Assembly: GCF_018691265.1 (NCBI RefSeq)
Contig: NW_024881322.1
Location: forward strand, 15,525,489-15,589,488
Source of the DNA: Tyto alba
Lineage: Eukaryota; Chordata; Aves; Strigiformes; Tytonidae
DNA length: 64,000 bases
Direction of reading: 5' to 3'
The notes below the pieces were generated by a model. It saw only the letters and a program-made list of their open reading frames with translations. It was not told the DNA's origin and did no database searches. Numbering within the stretch: the first letter of the stretch is position 1; each line of letters opens with the position of its first letter. The position numbers were made by a program, and so were the translations under genes. Below, piece after piece: positions 35,381 to 47,945 of this stretch.

Positions 35381-38300
35381 GTTTTGGCTCCTGCTGAGGT
35401 GAGATAGGGTGAAGAAATGGGGGAAAAAAAAAGGTTGCTTTTTTTTTTGTAAGCAAGACCAATAATGCTAGTAAGGGAAACTGGCGACAGACTGGCCAAC
35501 ATGGATAGCAGGATATCCTCAAAACCCAGCATGGATCCCTGTGGCTTCTGAGGTTGGAAAACCATTGCCTAAATTAAGAAAGCTATCTTCCATCTCAAGA
35601 AAGGAAATATAAAAGCCGGAATTGCTCTTGCAGAAAAGCCCAACTCGTCTGGCTCCTCAAGCACGCTCGAAAATTTTCTCCACTCCCCTTTGCAGCGAAA
35701 CGGTTTCACTGCCCAGGGGCACTGAGCTGAGGGCTTTCCAGCACCAAGGTGTCTCCCTGCCCTACACTTTGTCTGAAAGCCTTGGATTACAGTGCCAAAA
35801 CCCTGCTCCAGGTCTAGTTTTCACAGCCACAGATTCCCCCAAAAAGGAGAAGATAAAGCACTGTCTCCTCTTTTAGTATTTAGAATTGTGTCACCTGAGA
35901 AATGTTTGCCAGTGTGTGTGATAACTGCTCACACGCACACATGCACATCTCCTAACAGAGCAGCTGTGCCCACACAGCACTAGCAGCTTTTGCAAGACAT
36001 CATTTAAAAAAAAAAAAAACAACCCCGAATGGTGTCTTCAGACAGGCTTTTCCCCACTTCAACGGCAAAACTAATTTTGTAATGAGGAGGTAAAGATCCC
36101 GCTGCTTAAAGCTTTTGCTTCTCCCGAGGCTCAAATTGCTTATTCAAATCGCAAGATCCCAGTCACACCTATGACTATTGGTCACCCTCATGCCGGTCAC
36201 CCCTGGGCTCAGAGGCCTGGAGCCAGGCAAGGAGAGCACAGGCTTGGTTGCAGGCTGGGTAAGGAGTCTGAGAGTCGGGATTAGCCAGGCTGTTTCCAGC
36301 TGGGCTGGGCCCGGTGAGCTGCTGGCAGGCTCAGGCTGCCGGTGCCACCTTCTGGACACATGCACAAGCGTTATCCACATTCCCCTTGGGATGGAAGCAA
36401 CACCGTAAGGAAAGTGTCTTCACTTCACTCCCCAGCTTTGCTTTTTGTTACCACACACCCACCCCGCCCGCCCCCCGCGCCTTTATGTAGCTCATAACTA
36501 AGTGGGGAGCAGCCCCAGCATAACCCAAGACGTGGAAAAGTATGTACTGCAAGCTTGGAAAAAATGCTCCCTCCTTTTGGCATTCCCTCTTCTCCAAGCA
36601 TCTCTGAGAAACAGCCAAGCATGGGAGAAGTAGAGACCAGACAGTGGCACTCGTCTTAAGAGACATCTGTGCATTTTAGGCCAGGAAGGAAGAGCAGGGG
36701 GGCATGCAAGGGCACCCTGGTTAACACTAGTGGCACCGTCTCAGGGGCTCACAGAATATTAATTTCAGCAAGGACCAGCCTGTGGAGAGGTGTCTGACTG
36801 GTCTTGCTGTCCAATTAGTTTTAATGGCCATGTGGGAATGCAGACATCATGAAGTCTTGCCGTTTATGTCAACGGCAGTCGTGTTCTCAAAGGAAACTGT
36901 CCTCTCTAACATCCAAACCACAAACTGTTGAGCGTGGTTACACCACAGGCATTACTGAGAGCAAGGCTAAGGTTAGAGAGGCCACCTCATCCTGAAAGTA
37001 TCCAAAATTATATCTCCCGCAGACAGCAGCTGCAGTTCCACCTATTTCTTATAGCTGCAGAGTGGGACCCGACCACCGTCTTGCGAGTGGCAAACAGGCT
37101 GTATACATCTAACACAGCCTCAAGACCCGCTTGCAGAATAAGCTTGGGAACAACTTTTAGTGCAAAGATGTCTCCAGGGAATGGTTTAAAGATCACAAGT
37201 AGGAGCAGCAGATCAGGAAAAGCTGTGAGGTTGGAAAGAAATGTCTGCATTAGTAGGCGGCAAAAAAGAGCCAAGAGGAAGACCTATGGGGATGATGCAG
37301 AAGAAAGGCAGCAATGAAATGTCGCAGGCTGCAGAGCGCAGCACTGCGAGGCTCCTCACTGAAGACTTGTTCTTCTGCCCCAAACTAAAATGGAGCTTAA
37401 GAAATGCAGAGTTTGAGGCTGTCAAATGCTTGCAGCAGCTGCAAGCACGCAGCATCTGATACAAAGGCCCTCAATTTAGTGGCAGCATTTTTAGGGATTA
37501 CTGTAACACGAGGCAGCAGCGATAGAGGCAATGGGTCATATGAAACGCACAGGTAATGAAATATGGTCCATGATGGGAACTTAAATGATCTAAGAATTAT
37601 ACGGATCCTACTGCACTTCTATACTGCCAGTGATACCTGCTGCCATTTCAGAGACTGGGGCACAGCCGTGACATGGAGTCAGGCTGAAGGACCCACAAGG
37701 CAAACCTACAGCAACAGTAGGGCAATATATTTAATTCAGAAACATAAGGTACTTGAAATATATTTTTCATTACATTTATATTACATCTGTCAAGCTTTCC
37801 TTTAATGCGCACATAGCTTAATGATAAATAACAACCATGTGGTGATTAAAGCCACACCGTGGCTTTGATATTGCTATGTTAGTATTATGCAACCCAGTTT
37901 CAGATGCTGACCCATCCAGGTTGTCAGTTTTTACAGTTGGACTCCACTTGAGTTTAATTGCTGCGTAGCTGGCCAAAATATATGTACTGCTACTGCTTGT
38001 TTGTGCAATGGCTTCACTGGATTTCTTTTAATGTAGATTATTAAAAACAGCAATAGGCTATCGTCCACAATGGTGTAATCAGCGTAACTGGTAACAGCAG
38101 CTTATGTCAAAGCATCTAATTCCTACTGCTGTTACGTCTCAGTTCGCGTAGCTCTCTGGGAAGGACACGGACAACTCCTGTCTGAAATAAGTTTCAGCAG
38201 GCTCTGGGATTCTGAGCCTTGCAGAAAGGGATTCATAGATGCGCTTCTCTCTAGCACTGGTACTTGACTGTTATAACAAAGGGGGTCAGTGAAGTACTTT

Positions 38301-39500
38301 TACTCTATTTGGCTACTACACTGAGGAAATAGCAAGATCCCTATTTATAAATTTTACAATTTCCGGTCCATATTGATTTTAAAAGCATCTTTAGCATGCA
38401 GGCAGCTGTTTAATGCATTTTTGACCCAAAAGCAGGGCATTTGCATTAGTATTCCCACTAGAACATTTGTCCTTTCATGTCCATGCATTAAGGTCCTGTT
38501 TAAAATCTGTCCATGTCCTTAATCTCTCTGGGGAGCTTTCCCTGACTATTCAATGCTAGTCCACAGTCAGTAACAAAGGAGGGAGGGGGAAAAAAAAGAC
38601 AGAGAGCAGTGTTTATGCATAAAGTTTAAGAGCCTTTTTGCGTAAAAAACACACACATACACAAACACCTCTATTACAGAGCCTGGCGTTTCCACAGCAA
38701 AGATCTGACAGGGTGTGCAGTTTTTCAAGTTAACTAACTTACAGTGAGGGCATGAGGCATCTGAGCTCCAGATGCACTCATTCGGGTAGCCAGGGCCATA
38801 AATAAAATAGAAAAGAATGCTCTGACTCTAACATGGCTTTTACAGAAATGTGTTGAAGATCTAGCAGATGGGTTTTGCTGTCTCAGATTTTACCTGTGTA
38901 ACAAACCAAATGCATAAAGCGGCTTACTTCCTCCTTCAATTCAAAACCTTTGCCTTTGCTCCCATATGCTCCCGAGAAGATAGGGCTAATTTAAACAATG
39001 AGCAAAATCCTATCCCCCAGGGAAGCTGATGGCAAAACTCCCACTGGCTCCAGCAGGCTCTGGGTGTTGCTCAACATAAATGCAATTGGCTGATCTTGAC
39101 TAACAGCATAACCAATACTGTAATCAAATTTGTATCCTTTCATGTACGAATCTGCCACCAGAATGCTGCCCCTGGTGCTGCTGTCGTCCCGTGGTTCTCA
39201 TGGAAGGGCAAAGCCTGAGACACAGCTGCTACCACCGAAACTGGGCTGGCTGCAGCCTCAGCCCATGCTGAGAAGCAGCTCTCTTCCATGGATGGGTGAG
39301 AAATCCTCTCTTGATTTAGGACAACGGATCAAAACATTTTGTCATACCATTACTTTTGTTTTGCTCAATCTATGTACTGTTCTAATGAAGCAGGAAACTG
39401 GAATCCTGCATTTGAAAGTCAGCAAATCAGATAGCAAAAATTTCAGATTTTTGGAAAAGTTTGCCAGTTGAGAAATTAGTTTTCTCCCTCACAGGCACTT

Positions 39501-39521
39501 CATCATCATCATCATCATCAT
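39501..39521 (+). repeat. (CAT)7 microsatellite
   Basis: Seven perfect CAT units occur in tandem. On the minus strand they read as a short aspartate run in a small frame that has no other support. Confidence 0.9.
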
Positions 39522-42500
39522 CCAGTCTAGCTTTCATAAACATCTGAGTATTCCTTCTGAAGCCAGTCTGCTGTTTGGGCAGATGGCATGGAAATTTTAC
39601 AGTCCATTTCATCCCTGATGCCTACAGTTAATGCTCACTGTTAGTAATGGGGGATACACACATGGATACACATAAGAACACACACGCATATACAGACATC
39701 CTAAGAGAAGAAAACATTTCTGACGTATTCTGATAAGGGACTTAAATTGGTGAAGACAGATTCCTGAGCTCAGCACATAGTAGCAGTACATCCTCAAAAC
39801 TGTATATTTGGCTGACGTTGGGAAAAACTGTGCACTGTGAGCAACTAAGCAATGCTTCCTAGTTTAGTATTTCTGGAAAATCAATTCCTTTGTGTCTCTC
39901 TGAATTCTTACCAAAATACATCTGCTTGTCTGTACTACTTAGTTTTAAAATATAACCATTTGGGTGGCCATATTCAGTTCGGTTATTACGGATGCTCACT
40001 GTTTGCCACACGTTGCTCTGATCTGTCCCTGCAGGTCTCAGATTCTCTTGCCAGAAATACATGTTGTGATTTAAGGGTATGTTTGACTCATTTAATTTCA
40101 TAACCAGGGAATACATTTTTCCTCTCAACATTCTGGATTTCAAACAGGAAATCCTAGCACTGAGGATGGGGAGATGAACACCCAGCCTGGGAGTCCCTAA
40201 AACCAAAGCCTGCATCAGGAGGAAGCAACAGGAGCAACTCCAGGGCTGGGAGGCAGAACAGGCAGTACAGGGAAGAGGCACCAAGGGAGTTGCCGAACCA
40301 ATGTACGGCTTATCCACGGTTGGGTATGTTCTTCCAGAGCCCTCAAGAGGCAACACTTGATTCAAGAAGCTCTTGCAATCTGGGTTCTGCTCATCTTTCT
40401 CAGTGCCTTGGCTCATCCCTGCCTGCTCTCAGGAGCCCCCCTGCAATGCACCCCAGCTTCCAGTCGAAGCACTGCTTTGTAATACAGCTTAGGGAAAGAC
40501 GGAGAAGGAAGAAGAGAATAAACGTATTTGAAGACCGATGACTCAGACTAACTAGAGAATGTGCTTAAAGCAAGTTTGTTTCATGAATGGTAGTGTTCTG
40601 CTGTTTGCTTTGCCCCTTTTTGACTGGGTCATCCCAATTCTTTCTCTTCATTTACTGGTGACATAACTAAGTGGCCAGGAGGAAGCTGTCTCACCTATCA
40701 TAAAAGCGGACGATGCAGTAATCACAGGAGGCTACTGTTCAACACAAAGCCATGAACTCCACTTTCAAGAATGTGCTAGGCTGTAATTTTGAAGAACGCA
40801 CTTACTAGCAAACTCCTGTTTTTATAAGCTGCAAATCAAGACACAGCTCCCTTCAGCACTTGACCAGCTTTGTGAATCATGAGCCCTGCAGTGCATTGCT
40901 GAGACTTTGCTTTAGAAAAAAAAATCGTTTGTTCAACAGCAGAACACCCCAGTTCAGCCTTCGCTTTCCACAACTGCTGCTTAGTCTCAACACAGAATGA
41001 AACAGCTCCGGAATTACACATGCATTTAATGCCCTCTTTAGTATCTACCAGATTTGGTATAAAAGCATCATGGTGAATTTCTAAGTCTGACATCTGCTCG
41101 ATTAAGCAACATTTTCAGTATCTGGCTACTTTGCAAAACTAGGCAGCTAAGTAAAACAGGCCTACTGCAGAGTCAGTCATGTGATTTTATTTATTTTGGG
41201 GGGTGGGGTGGGGTGTGTGAATGAGGGGTGTGCTAGAGGTTTCCCAGATACCCCTTATTTCAAAGGAGGAAAAAAACAATGGCCAGCTCTATACCAAACC
41301 ACAGGTCAATAGATTTCAATGGTCCAAGGTTAAAATTGGCCTCCAGCTAGCTGCACAGACTTATCCCACAGGTATTAAACAGGAAACTTTTAAAGCTTAA
41401 AAATAGTTACAGTTATGTGACTTATTCTTGTAAAAGGATTTTTATCATGTACATGAAGACTAGAAGCCTTCCTCCTTTGAAATGTTTGTGTTTGACACTT
41501 CCTCCGTAGCATAGCAAGTCTGTATTTCTCTCTCTTGCACAGACTGTGGGTTGAGTTTTGGTTTGCTATTTTGTTCTTTTTTCTTTCACAAATCAAGCTG
41601 TCAGCAGCATGGGAAGTAAATCTGTAACTGGGACACGTAAGAACTCTGTTCTGAGACTGCATCGCTGCCCCCAGTAAAGTCACCCTTGGAAACAAGAGCA
41701 CTTGAGAATATTTTAGCATACAGTGAAAGCTTTTCGCTACGGTTTATTTAGCTGAAAAGGAAAAACATAATTCAAGTAAAAACCTCCAGAGATTAGAGAT
41801 GCTAAAAGTATGTGGTCTCTGCTGAGCTTCCTACTATTGCAGGCCACAACCTCTAAAGAGCACTGTGTTTGAATATCCGCTTTGGTGGGGACAAAGCTTT
41901 TGGGCTGGGAGATAAACCTAGTTTTCTTGGACTGATATGAAAGCTAAACAATAATATATGCTCCTCTCCTACTACCACAACCCCTCCCAAAGCTAAGGGA
42001 CTCCAGCCTAATACCAAAGGGCCATGCTGAGCACAGCTGGTTGCTACACGAATTACTTTAGCCTGTTATTAACTTCTTCCTCTGCTCCTTACGCGCTGCC
42101 CTGTATCACAGCTAGTAGCTGTACTCTCCACATGTCCAGCCTCCATCCCCACCAGATCCATCCCATCTGTCCCCAGATGCCACATCTAGCCACCACTTCC
42201 CAGGTGGCCCAGTTTACCTAACCTCAACCTCCTGCTGGGCTCTGGAGCCTATCTCCACCATCAGATGCACCGTGCCCAACCAGCCCAGCTATGTAATTAG
42301 CAGTGCAGCTGCACAGCCACCAACCTGCCAGCACGCATGTGGCAGACCACTTCTTGGCAACTATTAATCATATATTGCATAAGAAACAGTCCCTTAATGC
42401 AGGCTAGTCCTTCCACTCCCGAACCATGTACAGGACATAAAAGCTTTTGGCCATGCAGAAAAGCGAACAAAATGACTGGTAATTAACTCTCATGACTACA

Positions 42501-45500
42501 AAGGCTAACAACTTCGTCACTTGCAAAGGGGATCAGAGGCAGCTGAGCTGTGAAAGAACTGTAGCAGAACAAGTATTTGCCTGAGAGCAAACACTGCCAG
42601 AGTGCTTATTTTAGAATGAATAGTCATGTTAGTTAACTAGAGCTAACTACTGAACAAATAGCTCACGTTACAGCATACCGAAGTACACTAGATGTATCCT
42701 TTGATCTACTGATTGACAGACCTACTGCAGCGTTCCTTTTTTTCAGAAATCAAAAAAAACCCCAACAATTTATCCTTCATAGCTGGTTCTGGGTTTTGGT
42801 ACGGAGTCTTTTCAATGATTAATAGGAATGAAACTTGTAAGAAAAAGGAACCTAAAATGGACTTACTCATAGCAGCATGAGATATTTACATTCAGCATGA
42901 GCATGTGGTTTGCAAAGAAAAAAAGAGCAACCAAATAAAAAGTTTGTCTGTAAATCCACATGTGTGACTGTTAACCCTTCATTCTTATCTCTATCAGGAC
43001 AGGCAAGCTTTGGTGCGCTACATGCCCTTGTCGTTTCTGTCCTTTTAATACAACTGCAGTCTCTCAGCATCAGGATTTGGCCTGCTGTTCAGCCGCATAC
43101 TGTGTAGCCCACCACACCCTACATGCCACTTACTTAAAATACCAGTGTGGACAATGAATATGACTCCCCTGGTTTTCAAGAAGTAGGGGGAAGAGAGATG
43201 GGGTTTTGGGGCAAGTTTTTAAAGGCAGCCAAAACTCATCCTGAAAATTACAAGTAAAATGTGTTCTGATTATCACCATGCAAATAAACACATCTCATCC
43301 AGAAACATACATGAACTGCTGAGTAAGTTTCTTTCTTACAAGAACTGCTTTACACTGGTCATAAATTTAAGGGATTTGACAGGATTAAAGATTCACTTGT
43401 CAGCTGCTATGTCTTTTAATAAGCTTCTTAACATCTATACTGACAGAAGCAGCGTGTCCCCAATTTAGCAAACCAGGCTGTCTCTGTCCAGGTTTCACTG
43501 CAGCTCTGGAGGCCTGGAAAAAGTATTAAATGCAGCGAGTCTTCTGCCCCCTTTAGGGAAATAACCTGCTAAATAGATTTACTTCAGACCCAGCTTTTGT
43601 GGAATGGACAATAAAAGTATTAATTTTAAGGAGCCACACAAAGTGTGTGTGGCTCTTCGTGCTCTACTGTGGAGAAATTCACATACCAAAAACCCGGGTT
43701 GTGCTCTGCTATGTCTTGTTCTCGTACCTCCTGCCTCGGTTCAGGTCCACAGCAAGCTGCTTCCTCAAGACCTACTCAGCTCAGTAAGGATAGTCTTGCT
43801 TGTAAAGCACTTGACAGCAGCTAGAGGTTCTCTGCCACAGGCAACGCAGCCACTGACCGCCTAACCCAGCCAAGCCATCTCAAAGCCTCCTTTGCACTCT
43901 CACCTGTAACATGGAAATGAAAAAATTCTTTCACCTTTCCAGCTAAATATTCTTCTACTTTTTAAATGGTATGCTCCTTAGGACAGAGCATATCCAGAAC
44001 CAAGCACAAATCACACTTTGCTTTAATTCTTTGGGATCTCTGGATAAGACACCCCCTAAGATGTTAAACAGCTTTTGTTTAACAGCATTTTTTAAGTTCA
44101 AACCAATTGTAGAGCAGACCAGGCAGATTCTCACTTTGGGCCCTTAGGTTTATCTGGTTTCCATTCCCCTGTCTTTCTATGATGTGGGTGATTCCAGGCA
44201 AGTTTCTTGCTCGTCTCTTACATTTGTTTTGTGCCATCTTACACTGCTGCAGCCACGCAAGTAAGGAACTGTAATAACAATACTAACTGCTCAGCTTTGA
44301 CAGGACATAGCTATTTTTACTGGATTACTTTTCTGGCACAGCACTTAAAGCACCAAATGATTTGACACCTGTAATTTTATACTTGGAATAACACAAGGTA
44401 TTCATACTTCTTTTGTAATGTAAGATAAAAGCAAACACTACATATGTTCTCATTCCAGTGCTGCTGTCTGGCATCTATTTGCCTAAGGAAAACCAAGTAC
44501 TGTTACATTACAGAATATGTGGAAAAGTAAAAGCTATGGAAAAGAAATCATTAAATAGCTAACTTATTCCCCTGCTAGCACTAGACTGCTCCCTGCAGCA
44601 TGTTTCAGAGCGTTTTGTCCAGTCTGGTTTTACAAGTTTCACATTACTTTCATTTATATCTTTAATACAGCGCTGAGTCCAATGCGGTTTGGTGCTGCTT
44701 ATTTTCCTTGTCTTTCAACTAGAAGACTCAGTGCTAGACCAGCTGTTCATATAGAGTTGGCTCCAAAACTACTGAAAAAAAATCTGGACTCTTTCCACTG
44801 ACTCCAACAGGCTTTGGATCAGGCTCATGAAAAGACGGCGAATACATTTCATGTAAGACTAAGCAGGTTACAGTCAGCAAAGTATAAAGAGGATTAGCTG
44901 TGTACAATCCAAAGGCATACTGGTCTGCATGCTTCTGAAACAACTGGCTAACACACTTTTGCTTTCACAGAGAGAAAGGGCCAGATTCATTTCTGGTGCT
45001 CTGCCACTCAGTCAACGCCACCATGCCAGGAACGAATCTGATCTGGAATCTGCCCAGTTAGCCTCATTACAACAGGGATTTTCCTAAATTGGAGGTGAGG
45101 AAAGTTATTTTTTAAAAATGCAAACCCAGTAAGCAAATGCTTTCTGCTTTCCAGTTTAAATTTAGGTCTTTAGACTAGAGACCCTGTGGAATGAGTATTA
45201 GGACAAACACAATGGGTTTTGTCTCTCTCCTCTGTCAGGGAAGGACAGAGACTCTTTCTTCTTCAGAACCTAAAATGGGTCATATTTGGTTTAAAACACA
45301 TATAGGTAGACATTCACTTTCTTTCACCAAAACAGATGGGCAGCCCCAAACTGCTAATTTGTGCATATTTTACAGAGCACTGATACTTTAACACACTCCC
45401 ACTGTGTATGCTTTGAATGCATGACTTCCGAAAGCCAGAACGCCTTTTATCAGGAATTATTTTATCAGCAGGGGATTCATTCTGAACAACACAATCAAAT

Positions 45501-47844
45501 GAAGACAGTGGTGCGCAGTTACTCTTCCCACCCTTTCAAAGTTCACAGCAAACGGCGTCAGAGTTAGTGATGTTCTCAGCCGCTGAGAATGCTTTAATCA
45601 ACCAGACTTTTTTTTTTTTTTTCTGCTCTCTCTGTTCCCTACGGACAGGGGACTTCATGGCACTGCTTTGTTGTACGACATGTACAGTTATAGCCTACGC
45701 TAAAAGTATGCCATCAATGAACAAACACCGGGTGTGTGTGTGTCAAGCAGATGAGAACGTTCTTTTGATCTTCTGTGCTCCACCACTGTGGCAGACGGAT
45801 GTCTAAATTGCTTTATTAATGTGCTGAAGTCTTCCATCATTTCTCAAACAATACTGAAGGACTAATCAGAATTTCATCACGTTTTGATTTCCTGCTCTTC
45901 CAGCTGAAATCTAGCTGGATGTTACGCAGTAGGGGAAAAACCTGATTTAAAAAAAAAAAAAAAAAATTATTAATTTTCAAGAGGATTGGGAAGAAGATAT
46001 GTGCTTGACACTCTTGGAGATAGCCATCGGAAGCTTCTCAAATTTCTGTTTAATGTGAAAGCAGTTTCCCCACATTATGGGAGCTGTATTTAGCTTTAGG
46101 TACAATTTCAAAACTAGTTCAAGGGAGCAAGTCAAGAGATCCAAAGCTCTTTTTGAGGATATCTTAGAATCAGAATAAGTGTGTTTAAAAAGCATAGAGG
46201 TTTCTGAACATGATGATAGGAATGCTTTTAGCCTCCAACATAGGAATAGCTGGGCAAAAACAAATAACCCAATTGGTTTGAAGATGCAGAAGCGTATTAA
46301 AGAAAGCTTATATGCAATTGCCTGTAAAACCATGATGTAGAAAATCCTTTGATAACCCTTCCAAAAATATAATTCGTATGTGGTGGTGTGAAAAAAACTG
46401 TGAATCTACCCAAATTTCCCTGGATTGAATGACATAGCTATAAGTGACAAGGAGGAGAGGAAAAGAGGCAAAGTAGGGCCTCTGTTCTGTAAAAGAAAGA
46501 AATCAAACTACTGCTTCACATGCAGCTAAGCTGATCTAACAAGTCGCTGTTGCAAAAGTGCAAGGTCAGGTCTCAATCTCTTACCCAGCTTCCCGGCTGC
46601 ACTTGCAGCAGCTCAGGTCCTCCTCTGATCCTTTACCTTTTATCTATCATTTAGTCAGGTGATTTACCTCGCTATTCCAGAGAAAGCTATCCACCTTTCT
46701 GCTACTTTTCTTCCAGGCTAGTGGGTCAAAGCAGCTAATGGAGAGATCCAAAACATGCCAGAACGAGTGCAAGGTAAGCAGCAGGATGACCAAGAACAAG
46801 GAGAGCTGGGAGGGGAAAGGCCTGGGGACTGCCACCTCTCTCTTCTGGTGGTAGCAAACTGCGAAATTGTCTCCGAGTGTCTCACGTCTCACTGTCTTAG
46901 TGCAAGAACTTGTCATTAGAAGGGAAGGGGGAATCAAAAGGAGAAGTGGAACAAATACGGGTCCTGATCATTATTGCTTTGGACAAGTGTGGATATAAAG
47001 ATGCAAACTAGAGGAGTGGGAATCCCCTATGTCTGCAGAGGATTTAATGGATAGCAAAAAATATGTACATATGCAGCAGCTGCAGCACCGTGAGGAGACA
47101 GGAGATATATAATCTATATGCAAATAACTGCGCAGTTTCCCCGTGAAAGCATGAGACCCACTGCACAGAGTCTTAGTACCTGTGCACTATGTCTACATCA
47201 AGCCTGCTACTTCTGAAGAGTTTTGCACTTACTATGCACGGCTGGACAGCACAACCCGCACGCAGAGCTGATCCTGCGGGGCTGCTCCACCGTCTGCAAC
47301 TGCAGTGCATGCTCACAGTGCTAATGTCCAGAGTTCCTAGACATGCAGCAACTTGTTCAGAAGCATCTGCTCCCTACAGCTCCCAGACATCCAGAAAGCT
47401 CAGACAAATTTACAAAGTCCTCAAAATCTGCCTAAATGTGATTTCCAGGCGGAAAGGGTAAATATGTCTGAGAAAAGGAAGCCTGCAACATCCGGAAAGC
47501 AAACATGGGACAACAGAAGTTTAGGAATGCCTGTTCTGATTAACTGAAGGCAGGGCTGGAGCTCAAGTCTCAACTTCTTCACCTGTCTTCTCTACTGACC
47601 TGATTTACCCTAACTCATTTTATAACAAATTTGAGAGGACATGCTTTCACATAATGGAAATAGGAGAGGCGTCTCGCAGTCCAGCTTCACAAATGTTCCT
47701 GTTACTGTGGCCATTACAAAAGCTGCATAAAGAACTTACTTCAAGCCTAGACACCTGTGAAGAAAATAACTGTAAATGAATGGGAGACTATGCGCTAATA
47801 TAAGAATCCACCCTGCTCTTTCCTTTATATGGCATTGTCTTATA

Positions 47845-47945
47845 AAATTAATTACTTACATACCTCATAGAGACGCAATACTTAATTAATATTTGTTAAG
47901 TGCTTTGAAATTCTGATGGAAGACATCATACTACTGTGCATTATG
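47845..47945 (+). mobile_element. MIR-like SINE remnant, 3' part
   Basis: The sequence keeps MIR landmarks in order: ATTACTTACATACCTCATAG, then TTAATTAATATTTGTTAAGTG, abbreviated here at 47882-47902, then CTTTGAAATTCTGATGGAAG. This corresponds to the MIR stretch running from the TACCTCATAG block through the GTAAAGCGCTTTGA block. The fragment is old and lacks the tRNA-derived head. Confidence 0.55.

Larger units (their letters stand above)
32214..47844. other. Non-coding stretch, nothing gene-like recognised
   Basis: This is AT-rich intronic sequence with an isolated CpG-rich patch at 35225-35380, a (CAT)7 microsatellite at 39501, a G-rich GGGGTGGGG tract near 41197-41215 and several A or T homopolymers. 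Open frames of up to 185 codons (39859-40416, minus strand) have no domain I recognise and are compatible with chance. Confidence 0.55.

Noticed and set aside
39427..39612. Minus-strand frame with an aspartate run
   Set aside because: The run is the (CAT)7 microsatellite; there is no other support.
39859..40416. 185-codon minus-strand open frame
   Set aside because: No family similarity that I can recognise, no convincing splice or promoter context, and a length compatible with chance.
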